Assembly (NCBI GenBank): GCA_033296885.1
Contig: MU864014.1
Span: 22,136-86,135 of the forward strand
Direction of reading: 5' to 3'
Source of the DNA: Triangularia verruculosa
Lineage: Eukaryota; Ascomycota; Sordariomycetes; Sordariales; Podosporaceae
DNA length: 64,000 nucleotides
Below are positions 43,101 through 55,395 of this stretch, piece by piece. The notes under the pieces were generated by a model. It worked only from the letters and a program-made list of their open reading frames with translations. It was not told the origin of the DNA and made no database searches. Both the position numbers and the translations under genes were made by a program. Numbering within the stretch: position 1 is the stretch's first letter; each line of letters begins with the position of its first letter.

Positions 43101-45178
43101 CGGCAAAGGGGAGAGCAGGCAGACAACCACAGCCAGCAGACAGCAAGCCAGCATGTCGGCCTCTCAGGGGTATCGTATGCACAAACATGCAAAGCACATC
43201 GTGAAGGCAGAGTGTTGGGCATCAAATGCTACCCTAGATCAGATCAGATCTACATATCAGCTTGGAATGAAACAGCACAGTAGTTGTAGACAGTGGAACC
43301 TACGTGTCTCCTCCACGTTCGAACCAGCTTACAGCCTTGTCATCGTCACTGATCCAAGACGCCTCGAATAAATGACTTACACCACGACACCAAGGCAGGA
43401 GAGCGTATATACATCCTAGGTTGACATCTAGAAATCCCATGATTGGCTCACACCAACACCTTCACACCATCCAACAGCCAACGTGACCAGCCCCAATATA
43501 ATGCCGTCAGCACTTTAACTCCTACCATATGTTGTGCGTTAAGCTTACCAACCATCCATCTACCTGCCCTCCCACCTCCCCCCCAGCCATTCCTTATGCC
43601 AACGATCACAAAAATCCCCTAACCAGATCTTGATCAATTCACCCACACCAACACCAGTCCAACCGCCACGACCCATGTGCAGCGGGTAAGGACCGTCAAC
43701 CAATACCATCTCAAAAACCTGGTATCACGGGGAGTCGGCAGCCCTCCATCGGCGGCACTCGTCTTCGCTCAAACAGCCATGACACGGGCACCCACACCAG
43801 GAAGCACCCACCTGCCTAGTTGTATATGTACGGCGCAAGTGTGTGTGTTTCCCCAACTTTCACCGCCTTCTACCAGCTCTCTGCCGTCATCCACGCCCCC
43901 AGTAGATACTTACCAATACTGCAACTTTGAGGTGACAACTTTCATCAGAGATAATGGTTATGATACCTACCCGAACAACCTAAATCACCGACACTTTCAT
44001 CGTCCAGACCAGAAAACTCCGGTATACCCTCACCGAGAATAATAGCGCTTGATACATCACCCACACCATCTGTGATATATCCCACCTCTTTACCCGTTTT
44101 TCCTCTACGTACTTTAGTTGCCACCACCATCGCCCGCACATCCCTCCGATCACCCGCACCCCCTACTCAATGCCCCCGCTCCAACCAAACCTGGCCTCCC
44201 ACATAGGTACTCCCTCTCTCTCTCTTCACTCACCCCATCGCTTCGTTCTTCTTCAGTTGAGCCCCACCCCCATTTCCCCACAATCTATCTGACGCTGTCA
44301 TTGGTGCACGCGACTCCTCCCCGTCCGTCTGAACATTGGACAGTAAAAAGAAAGCCACGGGGGTGACAAGACAATGAACAAGCCCATGTTTGAGGATCAT
44401 TCGCTATCAGGTTACTCGATTTGCCTCGTGGGCTGGTTGTCACCTCCCCCAGTCTGGCATAAACCTACGGGCAGGCTAGTGCTTTTCTTAGCCCGCAACA
44501 ACAATTACTTCTCCGTTTTCTTCAAAAACTAAGAAGGTTCCTCGGCCGTGCTGAAGTCATACCTGCCAGGCCTGGGCCAGAAAATCGTCATCGTCAGGCC
44601 ACTGCGCCTACCTACCTAGACCACGTCTCAAGTTGAAGACAACCATATACTCAAAACTTGACAAATAATCTCACCTTCTCAGAAGACTGTGATGAAATGC
44701 AAGTACCTTTAGGTATGCCCAGAGAGTTACCCTGATCAGCAAGTCCACCTAATTATCTCGGCGTCTTCTCTGGCCCGAAAGTTGAATGTCGATGTTCAAT
44801 AACCTCAACGTTGATCTTCCCCAATCTATTTCTCTGCCGTCCATATTCCTCCCCCTGCCCGGCCCGGTTCACATCTGCCACATGTCAACACTGATTTGCT
44901 GCCCACAGAAAATCCCACTTCTCTCCAAACTTGGCTTTTCTTGCGAGGGAATAGCTCTGTCTCAGACGACGGGAGCTCCCATCGCATCGACCATTTCCGT
45001 CTGGGCAACCCGCTAGCCCCCCAATATCTTAGTTTCTGGGCAACGGCCGTTTTTCTTCATTGCTTTCTGAAACTCGTTCCAAGTGATTTGTCTGAACATC
45101 ACATCTTCCATTAAAACATCATAATAGTCTATAATCATCACTCTTCCAAAAGAAAATAATCTTCCCATCCCACATTCG
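40151..45178. other. Gene-poor region of about 5 kb upstream of AcuK/ERT1
   Basis: I found no gene family on either strand. The left part must hold the promoter and leader of the minus-strand AcuK gene. From about 42.08 to 44.35 kb the plus strand is rich in C and T and poor in G, with a pyrimidine tract at 42089-42130. This could reflect a transcript of unknown kind. Open frames of up to about 220 codons (for example 41776-42435) have no recognisable domain. The last few hundred bases belong to the 3' flank of the MFS gene. Confidence 0.45.
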
Positions 45179-48100
45179 TCACGTAGCAGTAGCAAACCGA
45201 CTCCTCTGCCTAATCCTCTTCCCGTACCTGAAAAAGATATACGGAAACGGCAGCAACGCCAACGTAATAAACGCCAACAACCCCGTAGCCCACTGGAACC
45301 CCAGCGCCTCATACATCTGGTAGCCAAACAACGGGAAGGCAGCTATCGTCATTATCAGCCATCAACATCCGCTTGTGGTTTATCTGATCCCCGATCCAAG
45401 ACAGTGACCTGATGAGACCCTGGCGTAGTATCATCCTGGCAGCTGACGAAACTCGCCGCCGTCGTGGCACCACGACCACCAAGAACATAAAATAGAGAGC
45501 AGGTAAAAAAAAAAGGAGAGCTTACCTGCAAAAGAACATCGCACCAAAGCATTCGAAGCCAAAGCGCTTGCTGCGTATCGCGGGTAAGCTGCGACCTATG
45601 TAACAGCAAAAGACCGCCACCGTCTCGTATTAGCCCCACGAACTATTTTCCTCTCTCTCTCTTTTGTTGCTTGTCGCATTCTGTCCAATACATTTGCTCC
45701 ACTCCGGCGAACCAAAGACCAGGGAGGGGGTGGGGGTTGCAGCTTTCCAGCCTGCCTTGCTGCTGGCAGGACCTGCTTTTTTTGTGCAGCCTCAAAATCA
45801 GGCTGGCTAGCTGGCCGGCTTACACCAGGGCAGGCAAAAAGACAACAACACCCAACTCCAATCCCCCCCTTCTCTTGACACTTGAGCTTACCCAAAACAC
45901 ACTGGACAAAGAATAAGGGGATAATAACCACTCACCAAAAAGGTAAACACCCCCGTAAAGGCGAACGACATCCTACCAAAACGCACACACCCAACCGGTT
46001 AGCTGCATGAACCTTTTTTCTTGCAGAAAACAAACCAACAACCTCATACTCTTGCCATCTTGACAAAGACATGACTAAACAGAAAAAAGGGTCAAAGGCA
46101 AAGCAAGCTTGCGTAAGGGGTTCACAAGAACCGAGAGACCTGCATAGTACAGCAAGCAGAAGACAGGCTGCTCCCTTTTTCCCTGACTCCTTCTTCGGGC
46201 TTGCTGCAGGGCGCCGTCCGCTACTTGCCTCCTCCATGTCTCTCCTTTCTTTTCTCCGCCTGCGGTGTTCAACAGGAAAAGACACAAGGTAGGAGAGAGA
46301 GAGAGAGTTGTCCTGTCCCACCCTGCCGGCCGTTCACCTCCGGCCCGGCCGGGGTTCCGTTGTCAAAGACCCAAAAATCCTGACCGGCAATCTTGAACAA
46401 CTGCGAGACATGCCCACCAATTTGTCAAGACTTTCCTTCTTTTCCCTGACCCCCATCTCACAACAAACATCACCCCATCAAGCCCCAGCAGATCCCAACC
46501 TCCCCCCATGACACCAAAATGACGGTATCATGAAAAAAAAAAAACAACAATAAAAAAGGTAAACTCACCCAAGCCCAAAAACCCCCGACCCAATCAACGG
46601 CACAATCCAATGAATCCCCTCCGTACTCGTAAACCCAAACCAAAACAACCCCCCCGTAATCAGCGGCGCCGCCACCACCACCTGCGGCAGTTGATCCTCC
46701 GGCTCATCCTTCATCACCCCCGTCTTCCTCCTCCTCCTCTCCTTCAGCCTATACCTCAAATTGTTCCAAAACGGCGTGACACAGCACGCAATAATCATGG
46801 CCACCAGCAGCCCCGTAAACGTCAGCCCAACCTGCCACAGATTAAACCCATGATTCGTTGTAAAAATCAGCGGAAAAGCCCCAAAGAACAGGTACAAAAG
46901 CCCCAGGAGCATAGCAGTATAAATGTTCAAGATCAGCGCCATCGGCTCAAAGAATAAAATCTGGAACGGCCGAAGAAGTGACAGCCCGACAGTGACGGGG
47001 ATCGACTTTGTCGACCGCTCCATTGGTGCGTAATACCTGTCATCACCTGTTTCCTTTCTGATTCCGACTGCTTTTCTCGCCAAAAGGACTGGGTCTGTTT
47101 GGTTGTGTAAGTGTGTGTCTTATGTCAGCAAAAAGGGGGCCCGTTAAGACTAAAAAAAGGGAGGGACCGGAGTACATAAAATAACACCTACGATATGTCT
47201 CTGGCACAAACAACGCAATGCTAATCAGCAATGCGCCGCTCAAAATGAGCAGGTAATAATGCATCCACCTCCACTCCGCAAACATCACCATCAACCCGCC
47301 AATCAGCGGACCTGTCGATGGTCCGACGAACGGTGAGAGCGAGAATACCGCCATGGGCAGCAACATCTTGTCGTGGGTGAACATGTCGCTAACCGTGCCT
47401 CCAGATACCGACAGGAAAGCACTGCCTGCCAAACCTTGGAAGAACCGAGATACAATCATGGTCTGGATGTTCTTCGCCAGCGCGGAAGGGATCAAAAAGA
47501 TCATGAAGAAGAGGAACGAGGCGAGGTAGATCGGTCGACGGCCGTAGAACTCGGCTAGCGGCGACCAAAAGGGACCGAGGGCAATTCCGAGGACGTAAAA
47601 CGACAGGCCGAGGGTGACGACGATGCGGCTGGTGTTGAACTCGGATATCATTTCGGGGTAAGAAGCCGTATACACTGCCGAGCCATTTGTTCTATTTCCC
47701 ATCATCAGCCTTTTGAGAACCAACACAAGAAACAAACCCACTTACACGCAAAACGACCCAACCGAAGTGATGAAGATAATCAACCACTTCCTCCAAGTCG
47801 GCATACTCCTCGGACACAAAGGATCATTATCCCCCCCATCCCACACCACCTCAAACGGATCCGTCAACGCGTCCGGAGCCTCCAACTGAGCCGCCGCCGC
47901 CTCGACATCACCATCATCATCCTCTTCAGAAGAACGATCCACCAAGTCATCAACCCCATACCCATTGTTCGACCGCTCCCGGTGAAGCGACAATCTATTA
48001 GTATCCCGACTGCCCGCATGACTCTTCCGGCTCACCCTCGACGCCGGACGAATAGGTTCCAACGTCGTCGGGCCTTTAATCTCAGACGATGAGTCGTCGC

Positions 48101-48212
48101 GCGAGGATCTGTCTTCATCGTCGGTCCTCTCATGCTGAAGATTCGATTCGGGCGGCATCATCATCATCGGAGCATTCTTCTCATCCATTGTCGTTGTCGT
48201 TGTCGTCATCAT
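45179..48212 (-). CDS. Major facilitator superfamily transporter, DHA1-like
   Basis: Six exons: 48212-47746, 47691-47192, 47094-46569, 45972-45936, 45595-45526 and 45342-45179, giving 587 aa. The cytosolic N terminus (about 150 aa) is acidic and His/Met-rich. The start of the transporter is DPLCPRSMPTWRKWLIIF. TM1-TM6 include the MFS motif FYGRRPIYL and the antiporter-type motif PFVGPSTGPLIGGL. The connector PETYHPVLLARKAVG is typical of fungal drug:H+ antiporters of the DHA1 group. Six more helices follow, and the C terminus ends FRYGKRIRQRSRFATAT. Two introns are unusually long (596 and 340 nt) and flank a 37-nt exon. The transporter lies next to the GlcNAc cluster, but its motifs suggest drug or polyamine export rather than a sugar permease. 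The substrate is unknown. Confidence 0.88.
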
Positions 48213-49615
48213 GAACAACCTTCTGTTCAGATGAGATGATGATGTCGACTTTGACGACCGGGATGTATGGATGAATGGAAAGCTACCTTAAGAAAACACA
48301 AGCAAAATTGTGTGTGTGTGTGTGATGTTGAATCACTTCTTCACACCGTCAGTTTGTTCAGTCAAAGCAAGGTCAGGGATTACTAAGTTTGTTAATGACC
48401 TTAGTATTCCAAAAAAAAACCTCGGCAGCGGGCAAAAACGACGATGGGTGCCCACTCTCAGTTTCCTGAACTGACAAACAAAACAACCCGCCAAGAAAAT
48501 GATGCGAAGGAAGTCGTTATGGAGAGCTTTTGCGGGGGGAAGGGACCAAGCATATCATCTTAACCCTCTTTAGGATGTGGATGTGGATGTGGGTGTACCT
48601 ACCTACCGTACCCAGCAAACCGATGCCGGTATTCGGCATTTGGGCATCTTTTCGCCTTCCTCAGATATACCGTATACCACCAACCTACCTATACTTCCAT
48701 CCCTATTTCCTTCCCTCCAATTCCCCAAACCGTCTGATACTTACTCCCCCACAAGAACCACAGCAATCTGTCAGCAGTTGTCATCATCCTCCCCCCATCC
48801 CCGAAATCTCCAGTGCCACAAACCCCATTCCCCCCAATCCCCAAAACAAAGAACCCTCTCTTCTCATCCTCCGCATGGAAATCATGGAAAAAAGCTTTCC
48901 CTCCTTCACCCAACTTCCCACCAACCAACAACCACCCCCGACCAAAAAAAGCGGAGAACGCCCTCGGGGGTATCACCCGACCGCTACCTTACCGACCCGC
49001 TACCGCACCGTTCGGCAGAGCTCTTCCTTCCGCCCTGTCCTTTATCCCCAATGACGCTGACACATCCAATGTTCGCGCTTCTCGCTGCTCGCCTCCCGGG
49101 GTTAAGAAAACATTCCCGGTCTCACCGCACCCATACAAAACACTTCTTATTTCCGGGCCTGTCTCTTCACCGAAAAAAACCCACCATAACACACTCTTCG
49201 GAGGTCAGTCTCCGGGGGTTGTCACCGCGGTAAAAGACACCAAACGAAACACGCAAGCCCAAACAAAATAAACCGGGGAAATATTTCACCACGGCTCTCA
49301 AGTAATGTTTAAAATTTTTTATCCCCCCCCCCCCCCCCCCCGCGCTCCACCGGCTGGACCCCCGTTGCTCCGTCCCTCCGTGCATGCAGCGCCGTATACC
49401 GGAACTGTCGGCTCCGGTGAGACGCGGTGCTTACCGGGGTGGATATACACCCCTTCGGCGCTCCTTCTACCAGACTAAATTTCCGGACAACAACAAAAAA
49501 TAAGCACCTTGTTTCTCGAGAGATATCAAACCGACAAGAGATACTACCGATACGCGCTATCCATTCTATCCCAAGCTGATGATCCAACTCGATAATCTCT
49601 CTAGGACGACAAAAC
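48213..49615. promoter_or_regulatory. MFS promoter and deacetylase 3' flank, with poly-C run
   Basis: The left part is the upstream region of the minus-strand MFS gene, with a short GT-repeat near 48310. The right part is the 3' flank of the minus-strand deacetylase. A run of 19 C bases sits at 49323-49341. TACCTACCTACC words occur near 48597. No gene is recognised. Confidence 0.45.
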
Positions 49616-51086
49616 CTACCCATCATATCCTACCTTACGGCCATTACTCCACGTGTATGCATGATTATATCCCTCCTCTTCAAACACCATGAACCCCCTC
49701 TTCCAAACCTGCTTCAATCTAAGCTCCGTGCCCCCCCTCACCGCAACCTTCTCCAACACCACAAAATCCGCGTGCGACCCGGCCTTCAGCGTCCCAATAC
49801 ATGATTGCAGACCAAGCAACCTCGCCGGCCTCTCCGTCGCCGCCGTCAAAGCCGTGACAATATGCTGATCCAGGCGCGCCTCCGCCTTACTTCCCTTTAG
49901 GTCTCTACTGTCGTCAATATACCGCAAAAAATTATTCACACACTCCAGCAATGTGACCGCACTCCCCGCCAGCACTTGCTTGCCTTCTCCCTTTTCCGTG
50001 ACATTCGGCGCCATCACCTTCGCCCCCGACTTGGTCACGCACGATTGGGATTGCGTGCCGTTTTGCCATGGATATGTTCCGTCCGGGAGGCCAAGGACAT
50101 GCATCGCATCCGTGACGAGGATCAGTCCGTCGGGATGGAGCGAGTGAGCCATCGCAACAGCAGACGGATGGTTGTGAATGCCGTCGGCAATGATCCCAAA
50201 AGCGGGGCGATCCTCGGCCGTCTCGGGGAGCGGTATGATGATGTTCGAAACGTTGACTTCTCGCTCGCGGTGGGACAGCGGGGGCATGGCATTGAACAGG
50301 TGGGTGACCATGCTTGCGCCGGCAGCCACTGCTTCCCGGGCCTTGTCGTAAGACGCGGCCGTGTGCCCGAGTGAGACGATGATTTTGTTGTCGTGGCTGA
50401 GCTTTTTGATGACTTCAGGTGCGTCGCGAATCTGTTCAGGAGCTAGGGTCACCATCTTGACGGAGCGGGGAGGGGCTTTGGAGAGGTTGTAGACATTCTC
50501 AACGTCTTGGTAGGAACTGGCGGGACGGAGGACGGAGCGGTCGTGGACGCCGCATTTCGCTGGGCTGAGAAATGGGCCTTCGAGGTGAGCTCCCAAGACT
50601 GAGGCGCCGAGGTCTGGATGCCCTCTGGACGTGGGAGCAAGAAATGGGATAGCCTGTGGAGCCTGTCAGAGGGGGCAAGATGATCATGAAGGCTGTAGAG
50701 TTGCGGCGAACCTTGTGGTAGACTTCGTTCTTCTGGCTCGTTATGGTGGGGAGGTAAGATGTCACTCCCGTTGTGGCGAGCCATTTGTTGACTGCTGCGA
50801 GTCCTTCAGCGTACTCCCCGATGTTCTCGACATTGGAGAAGTTGAAGCCAATGGCGCCGTTGACCTGAAGGTCGATGAGGCCAGGGGCTATGATGCAGCC
50901 ACCGAGGTCACGAACAGCATCTGCGGCCGGCTTGGGACTGCTGATGTTGCCAGTCGTGGTGTTGATCCAGAAGTCTTCCGGGACAAGTCTGCCGTCTACG
51001 CCGCTTTCAAGCACGTAGCAGTTGACGAACTGGACGAGTTCGGGCTGCCTCGATCTCTGCCCGCTCGAGGACCCCTGGGCGGACAT
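49616..51086 (-). CDS. dac1: N-acetylglucosamine-6-phosphate deacetylase
   Basis: Exon 1 is 51086-50712 and exon 2 is 50653-49616, with intron 50711-50654 (58 nt), giving 470 aa. It is an amidohydrolase of the NagA type: GGCIIAPGLIDLQVNGA, the metal ligand Glu in GAHLEGPF (about E150), His in SLGHTAASYD (about H222), THLFNAMPPLSHRE (about H243), ADGIHNHPS and the catalytic Asp in VTDAMHVLG (about D307). It converts GlcNAc-6-phosphate to glucosamine-6-phosphate and acetate in the cytosol. The gene shares a 510-nt divergent promoter with the GH3-GNAT gene and belongs to the GlcNAc catabolic cluster that follows. All key residues are present. Confidence 0.96.
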
Positions 51087-51596
51087 GTTGTCATAGGTTA
51101 TGTGATGGAAGGGATATTGAGTGAAGGTTTCTGGCAGATGTGCGAGAGGCTGGAAATCCACCGGCCATAAGTGGAGGCTGTCCGGACTGATGTGCTGCCT
51201 TCCATCGTCGACGTCGTACCTGCCAGTCAGCCGGTCTACGATGTCCGGCCGCCGGGATGGTTGTCGCTGCCATGACAGGCGGGAGGTGTGGTTTCATGGT
51301 GTCTCAGTCAATGTAACGTTCCTGGTTGAAGCTAGCCAAAGCTTGAACGGGTGCCTGCCTTTTTTGGTTAGCGAACCGTTGAATGCCCTTGCGATTGGCC
51401 CGAGAGCAGTGACTGCGGGAAGGAGCGCTGTGTGAGCCCGTGAGGTGGTGCTGAGTGTTGCATGTTACACGTCCCTCCGGCTGCTCGCTCTTGGGGCAAG
51501 CCAACCGTCCTTCAACATGTCGGCTCCCATAACGTGACAATCCCCCCCCGCCGTATCCCGTATCCCGTTCCCCAAAGCCCACTGGCAACCGGCAAT
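51087..51596. promoter_or_regulatory. Divergent promoter of the GlcNAc cluster (dac1 / GH3-GNAT)
   Basis: 510 nt between two divergent start codons of the cluster, suggesting joint control. I looked for the yeast Ndt80 site (CRCAAAW) by eye and did not find a convincing copy. Confidence 0.6.
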
Positions 51597-54500
51597 ATGG
51601 TCAAGTTGGACGGTGACTTAGACCCACTATGGCAAGATCTCGACTGGTACCGTTCCTCCTTTCTCTGGCCGTGTTGTCGTTCTGAGGCCTCATTCGCTGA
51701 CGCTGCTTCTGATTACCATGCAGGGCCATAGGTCAGATGGTGATTATGGGATGGGATGGCACCGAAGTCACCCCGCAAATCAGGCATCTCATCGAGGAGC
51801 ACCATCTTGGGTCGATTCTTCTCACGGCAAAGAATCTCAAATGTTGTTTTTACTTGTGTCTTTGTCAAAGCGCGAAGGTGTGTGGTGGATGCTAACGCCT
51901 CGATGCAGCCGCTCATCAAACAGCCAAGCTGGTGCAGGAGCTTCAGACCATTGCCCACCAAGCCGGCCATCTTCAGCCGCTGTTGATTGCTCTGGATCAG
52001 GAGAATGGCGGCGTCAACAGTCTGTATGATGAGGACTACATCTGCCAATTCCCCAGCGCCATGGGCCAGGCGGCAGCTGGAAATGCTGAGCTCGCATACA
52101 AGGTCGCCAAAGCCACCGCCACCGAGGTCTCGGCCGTGGGAGTCAATCTCATCCTCGGGCCTGTGCTGGACGTTCTGACCAACGCTCGTTACCAGCCGCT
52201 CGGTGTCCGCGCCGTCGGGGACGATCCACAAGAGGTCTCACAGTATGGCGTCGCGGCTATGAACGGCTACAAGGATGCTGGCCTGGCTACCTGTGGAAAA
52301 CACTTTCCATCCTACGGCAATCTCGATTTCCTCGGATCAAGCTTGGACATCCCAATCATCACTCAAACCTTGGAGGAACTGTCTCTGAGTGCTCTCGTCC
52401 CCTTTCGGAATGCCATTGCCACTGGAAAGCTGGACGCCATGTTCGTTGGCGGTTGCGGCATCACAAACCCATCCATGAATGTGAATCATGCCTGTCTCTC
52501 GGACCAGGTGGTCGATGACCTTTTGAGGAACGAACTCGGTTTCACTGGTGTTGCCATCTCGGAGTGCCTGGAAATGGAAGCCCTGAGAAGTGAGATTGGA
52601 GTGAAGACCGGAACCGTCATGGCGGTGGAAGCTGGCTGTGACTTGGTTCTGCTATGCCGTGCCTACGACGTACAACTTGAAGCCATTGCTGGGCTGAAGC
52701 TCGGCGTGGAAAACGAACTTCTGACCAAGGAGCGCATCTACACCTCCCTTCGACGTGTTCTCAAGATGAAGGATGCATGCACCTCCTGGGCAAAGGCATT
52801 GAACCCGCCGGGGATTTCTCTGTTGTCCAAAATCCACCCAAGCCACCTCAACCTCTCAGTCAAGGCGTACGACGACTCCATCACAGTTATTAGGGATAAC
52901 GAGAAGCTCTTGCCGCTAAATGAGTCAATGCACCAAGAAGAGGAGCTACTTCTTCTTACCCCGTTGGTCAAGCCCTTGCCGGCCTCGTCTCTGACCAAGA
53001 ATATCCTCGAGGCGAAGAACAAGTCGGATAGCGCAGCACCGTCAGAGCACGACAAATGGATACACCGGGACAGGGGCGCCATCATGAGTGGCGAGGGCGT
53101 TTTTCGGGAGCTTGGGAGGTCGCTTGCCCGTGCTCGCCATGGGAAGCTGCTTCATACTTCATATACGGCAAACGGTGTAAGACCAGGTGAGTTGCCTCCT
53201 ACTGTAAGTTGGGCAAAGATGGTGGCTAAGATGAAGCAGTACATGAAAACTTGATACATCGGGCTTCTTGCATTGTCATTGTGACTGCCGACGCCAACCG
53301 GAACCTCTACCAAGCGGGCTTCACGAAACACGTTTCTATGATGTGCTCAATGTTGAGAGCAAGCGGCCAGAAGAAGTCGTTGGTTGTGGTGGCCGTGAGC
53401 TCACCCTATGACTTCGCCATGGATAAGTCAATTGGAACCTATATCTGCACCTTTGACTTTACGGAGATGGCCATGGCAGCTCTTGTACGTGCGCTTTGTG
53501 GCAACTCGAGAGCACGCGGAACGTTGCCAGGAACCCTCCGAAAAAGCCGAAAGGCGGTGAAATCGAGGCAGCACTGGCTTGTTGAGCCGTATGACCGGGA
53601 GCGAGACTCCAACGGCCTCAACGATCTTTTGACCGCTCTTGCTCGGGCTGCTTCCCCAAACCATCGGTTTCTGGCAACGACAACGGTGCATTCGTTTGAG
53701 ATGTTCAATCCCAACATTGAGGAGTCGCACTTTGTCGTCCGCAACAGCAGCACGCAGGCGCTGTATGGATTCTGCGCGACGTATCACACCCAAGGGACGG
53801 GTATAATTGGAGCGATCTTCGTGGACCCTACCAAACGCAACGTTTCTATCGGGCGGTCTCTCCATCGCCGGGCCATTCGAGCTTTAATCCAGAAGAGGGG
53901 CACAAAGAAGATGCAGCTGGGCCTTTGCTTTCCCGGTGTGTTTCTGGGCATCCCTACAGACGACGGCGGGCTCAAGTCATGGTTTGCCAACAGCGGCTGG
54001 GATTTGCAGTTTCCTCGCCGCCTGGCCAACATGGTGATTCCCGACTTAAGGGGCTGGAGCGCGCCAGAGGGCCTCCTTCAGAGTATACAGAGAGCCAACA
54101 TCAGCTTTGACCTCATTCACGGATTGGAAAATGCCGAAAGCGTGCTCGCCCATGTTGGCGCGCATGCGAACCCAGAGGTTTTTGAGCTGTACCGGCTGGC
54201 GTTGCAAGAGACGAAGTCCTGTGGCGTTGTCAGAGCCAAGTGTCACAGGGGCTCGCTGGTGGGAACGGTAATTATCTGCAGCCCTGGGAGTCCGGTGGCG
54301 GGTTATATTCCGGCTTTGCAGTCTTCTGCGGAGGAGCTTGTAGGGGGTGTCATTGCGCCGGTTGTGTCTCCTCCCAACACCACGGCGAATGCGGATCTGG
54401 TGACTCAGGGGCTTGCGCTCATGGGGCTGAGGCAGAACAAAGCGCACAAGTCGGGGAGGAGCGTGTTGAGCTGGGCGCAGGAGGAGGCGAGCGAGCCGCT

Positions 54501-54639
54501 GTTGGCGATGGGGTTTGAGGTTCTTCAGGGGTTTGAGGAGTATACCAATTCTGTTGATAATGTGAGTGTTTCTGGGACTTGGGTGAGTTGTTCAGGTTCA
54601 ATGCTGACAGATATTACACAGTGGCAGGATCTTGCTTGA
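51597..54639 (+). CDS. GH3 beta-N-acetylglucosaminidase-like protein with C-terminal GNAT acetyltransferase domain
   Basis: Five exons: 51597-51646, 51724-51842, 51909-53186, 53240-54561 and 54622-54639, giving 928 aa. There is no signal peptide, so it is probably intracellular. The GH3 (NagZ-like) barrel covers about 17-350: QMVIMGWDGTEV, LIALDQENGGV, LGPVLDVL and CGKHFPSYGN (187-193), then GFTGVAISECLEME (about 268-280). Where bacterial NagZ has KHFPGHG and SDxLxM, this protein has KHFPSYG and SECLEM. The second half carries a GNAT-like domain (FVVRNSS, GIIGAIFVDPTKRNVSIGRSLHRRA). Fungal proteins of this double architecture sit in GlcNAc clusters. They are thought to release GlcNAc from small glycosides inside the cell; the acetyltransferase substrate is unknown. 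The last intron (60 nt) is in frame and free of stops. Confidence 0.9.
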
Positions 54640-55395
54640 GGTGATATGTTAGGGGGAGATGGCAGATGGGATTTGGGGGTGGGTGTTGTATTCTATTCTA
54701 GTTTGCACATATTCGCACATTTGGCAAATGAATTCATGCTATTGTTTTATGTCATTGTCGTCGTGCTCTATAGAGGGGCCAAGATTGGATATGGTCATGA
54801 TTGCTGGTGGTGATCAAAAGCCAAGCTTTGAAAGTCCCCTGCAGCGGCGCCACTCGATTACCCCGGAAAGGGCCGTTAAAGAAGAGATGCCGTCTGGGGT
54901 AATGGGGTAATGCTCCGTAGCGGCTGGGCGGCTTGGCTTCATAACCCCAGGTTGTTGCTTATTCGGTGTCTTGGATGTTTGATTCTCTTCATCATGTCCA
55001 AAGTCGAGCAGAGATGGCTTGGAGACACCATGTTAACCCATATATCCAACTAAGGCATAAAAGAAAAGAAGCTAATATCGGCAGCCGGCTTGGACAGAGG
55101 CTCAATGGCTGCAGCGTCACCCGTCACCTGCATTCGGGCCGTGGGCACAAGATCTCGCCAGAGTCGATTGGGAAGGAGCGAACACAGGGTCGCACCGAGC
55201 GGGCAACTGACGGGGCCACCTCACTTTAATCTTACTCCATCTGCCTGCCTCTCTTCCCCACAGAAAAGCCGGCGGTCTCACATGCCATCCACATGCCATC
55301 CAGTCTGTCGGAGTCTATTATCATACAAGATACACGATACCTACAAGATACAAGTACATGCCAAGTCGGTGACCAGCAGTGACCGACCATGAGAA
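54640..55395. promoter_or_regulatory. Promoter region of the Ndt80-like regulator
   Basis: 756 nt between two plus-strand cluster genes. Just before the ATG are AGATACA repeats (ACAAGATACACGATACCTACAA). An out-of-frame ATG lies 7 nt upstream of the chosen one (55389), a possible short upstream frame. Confidence 0.4.
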
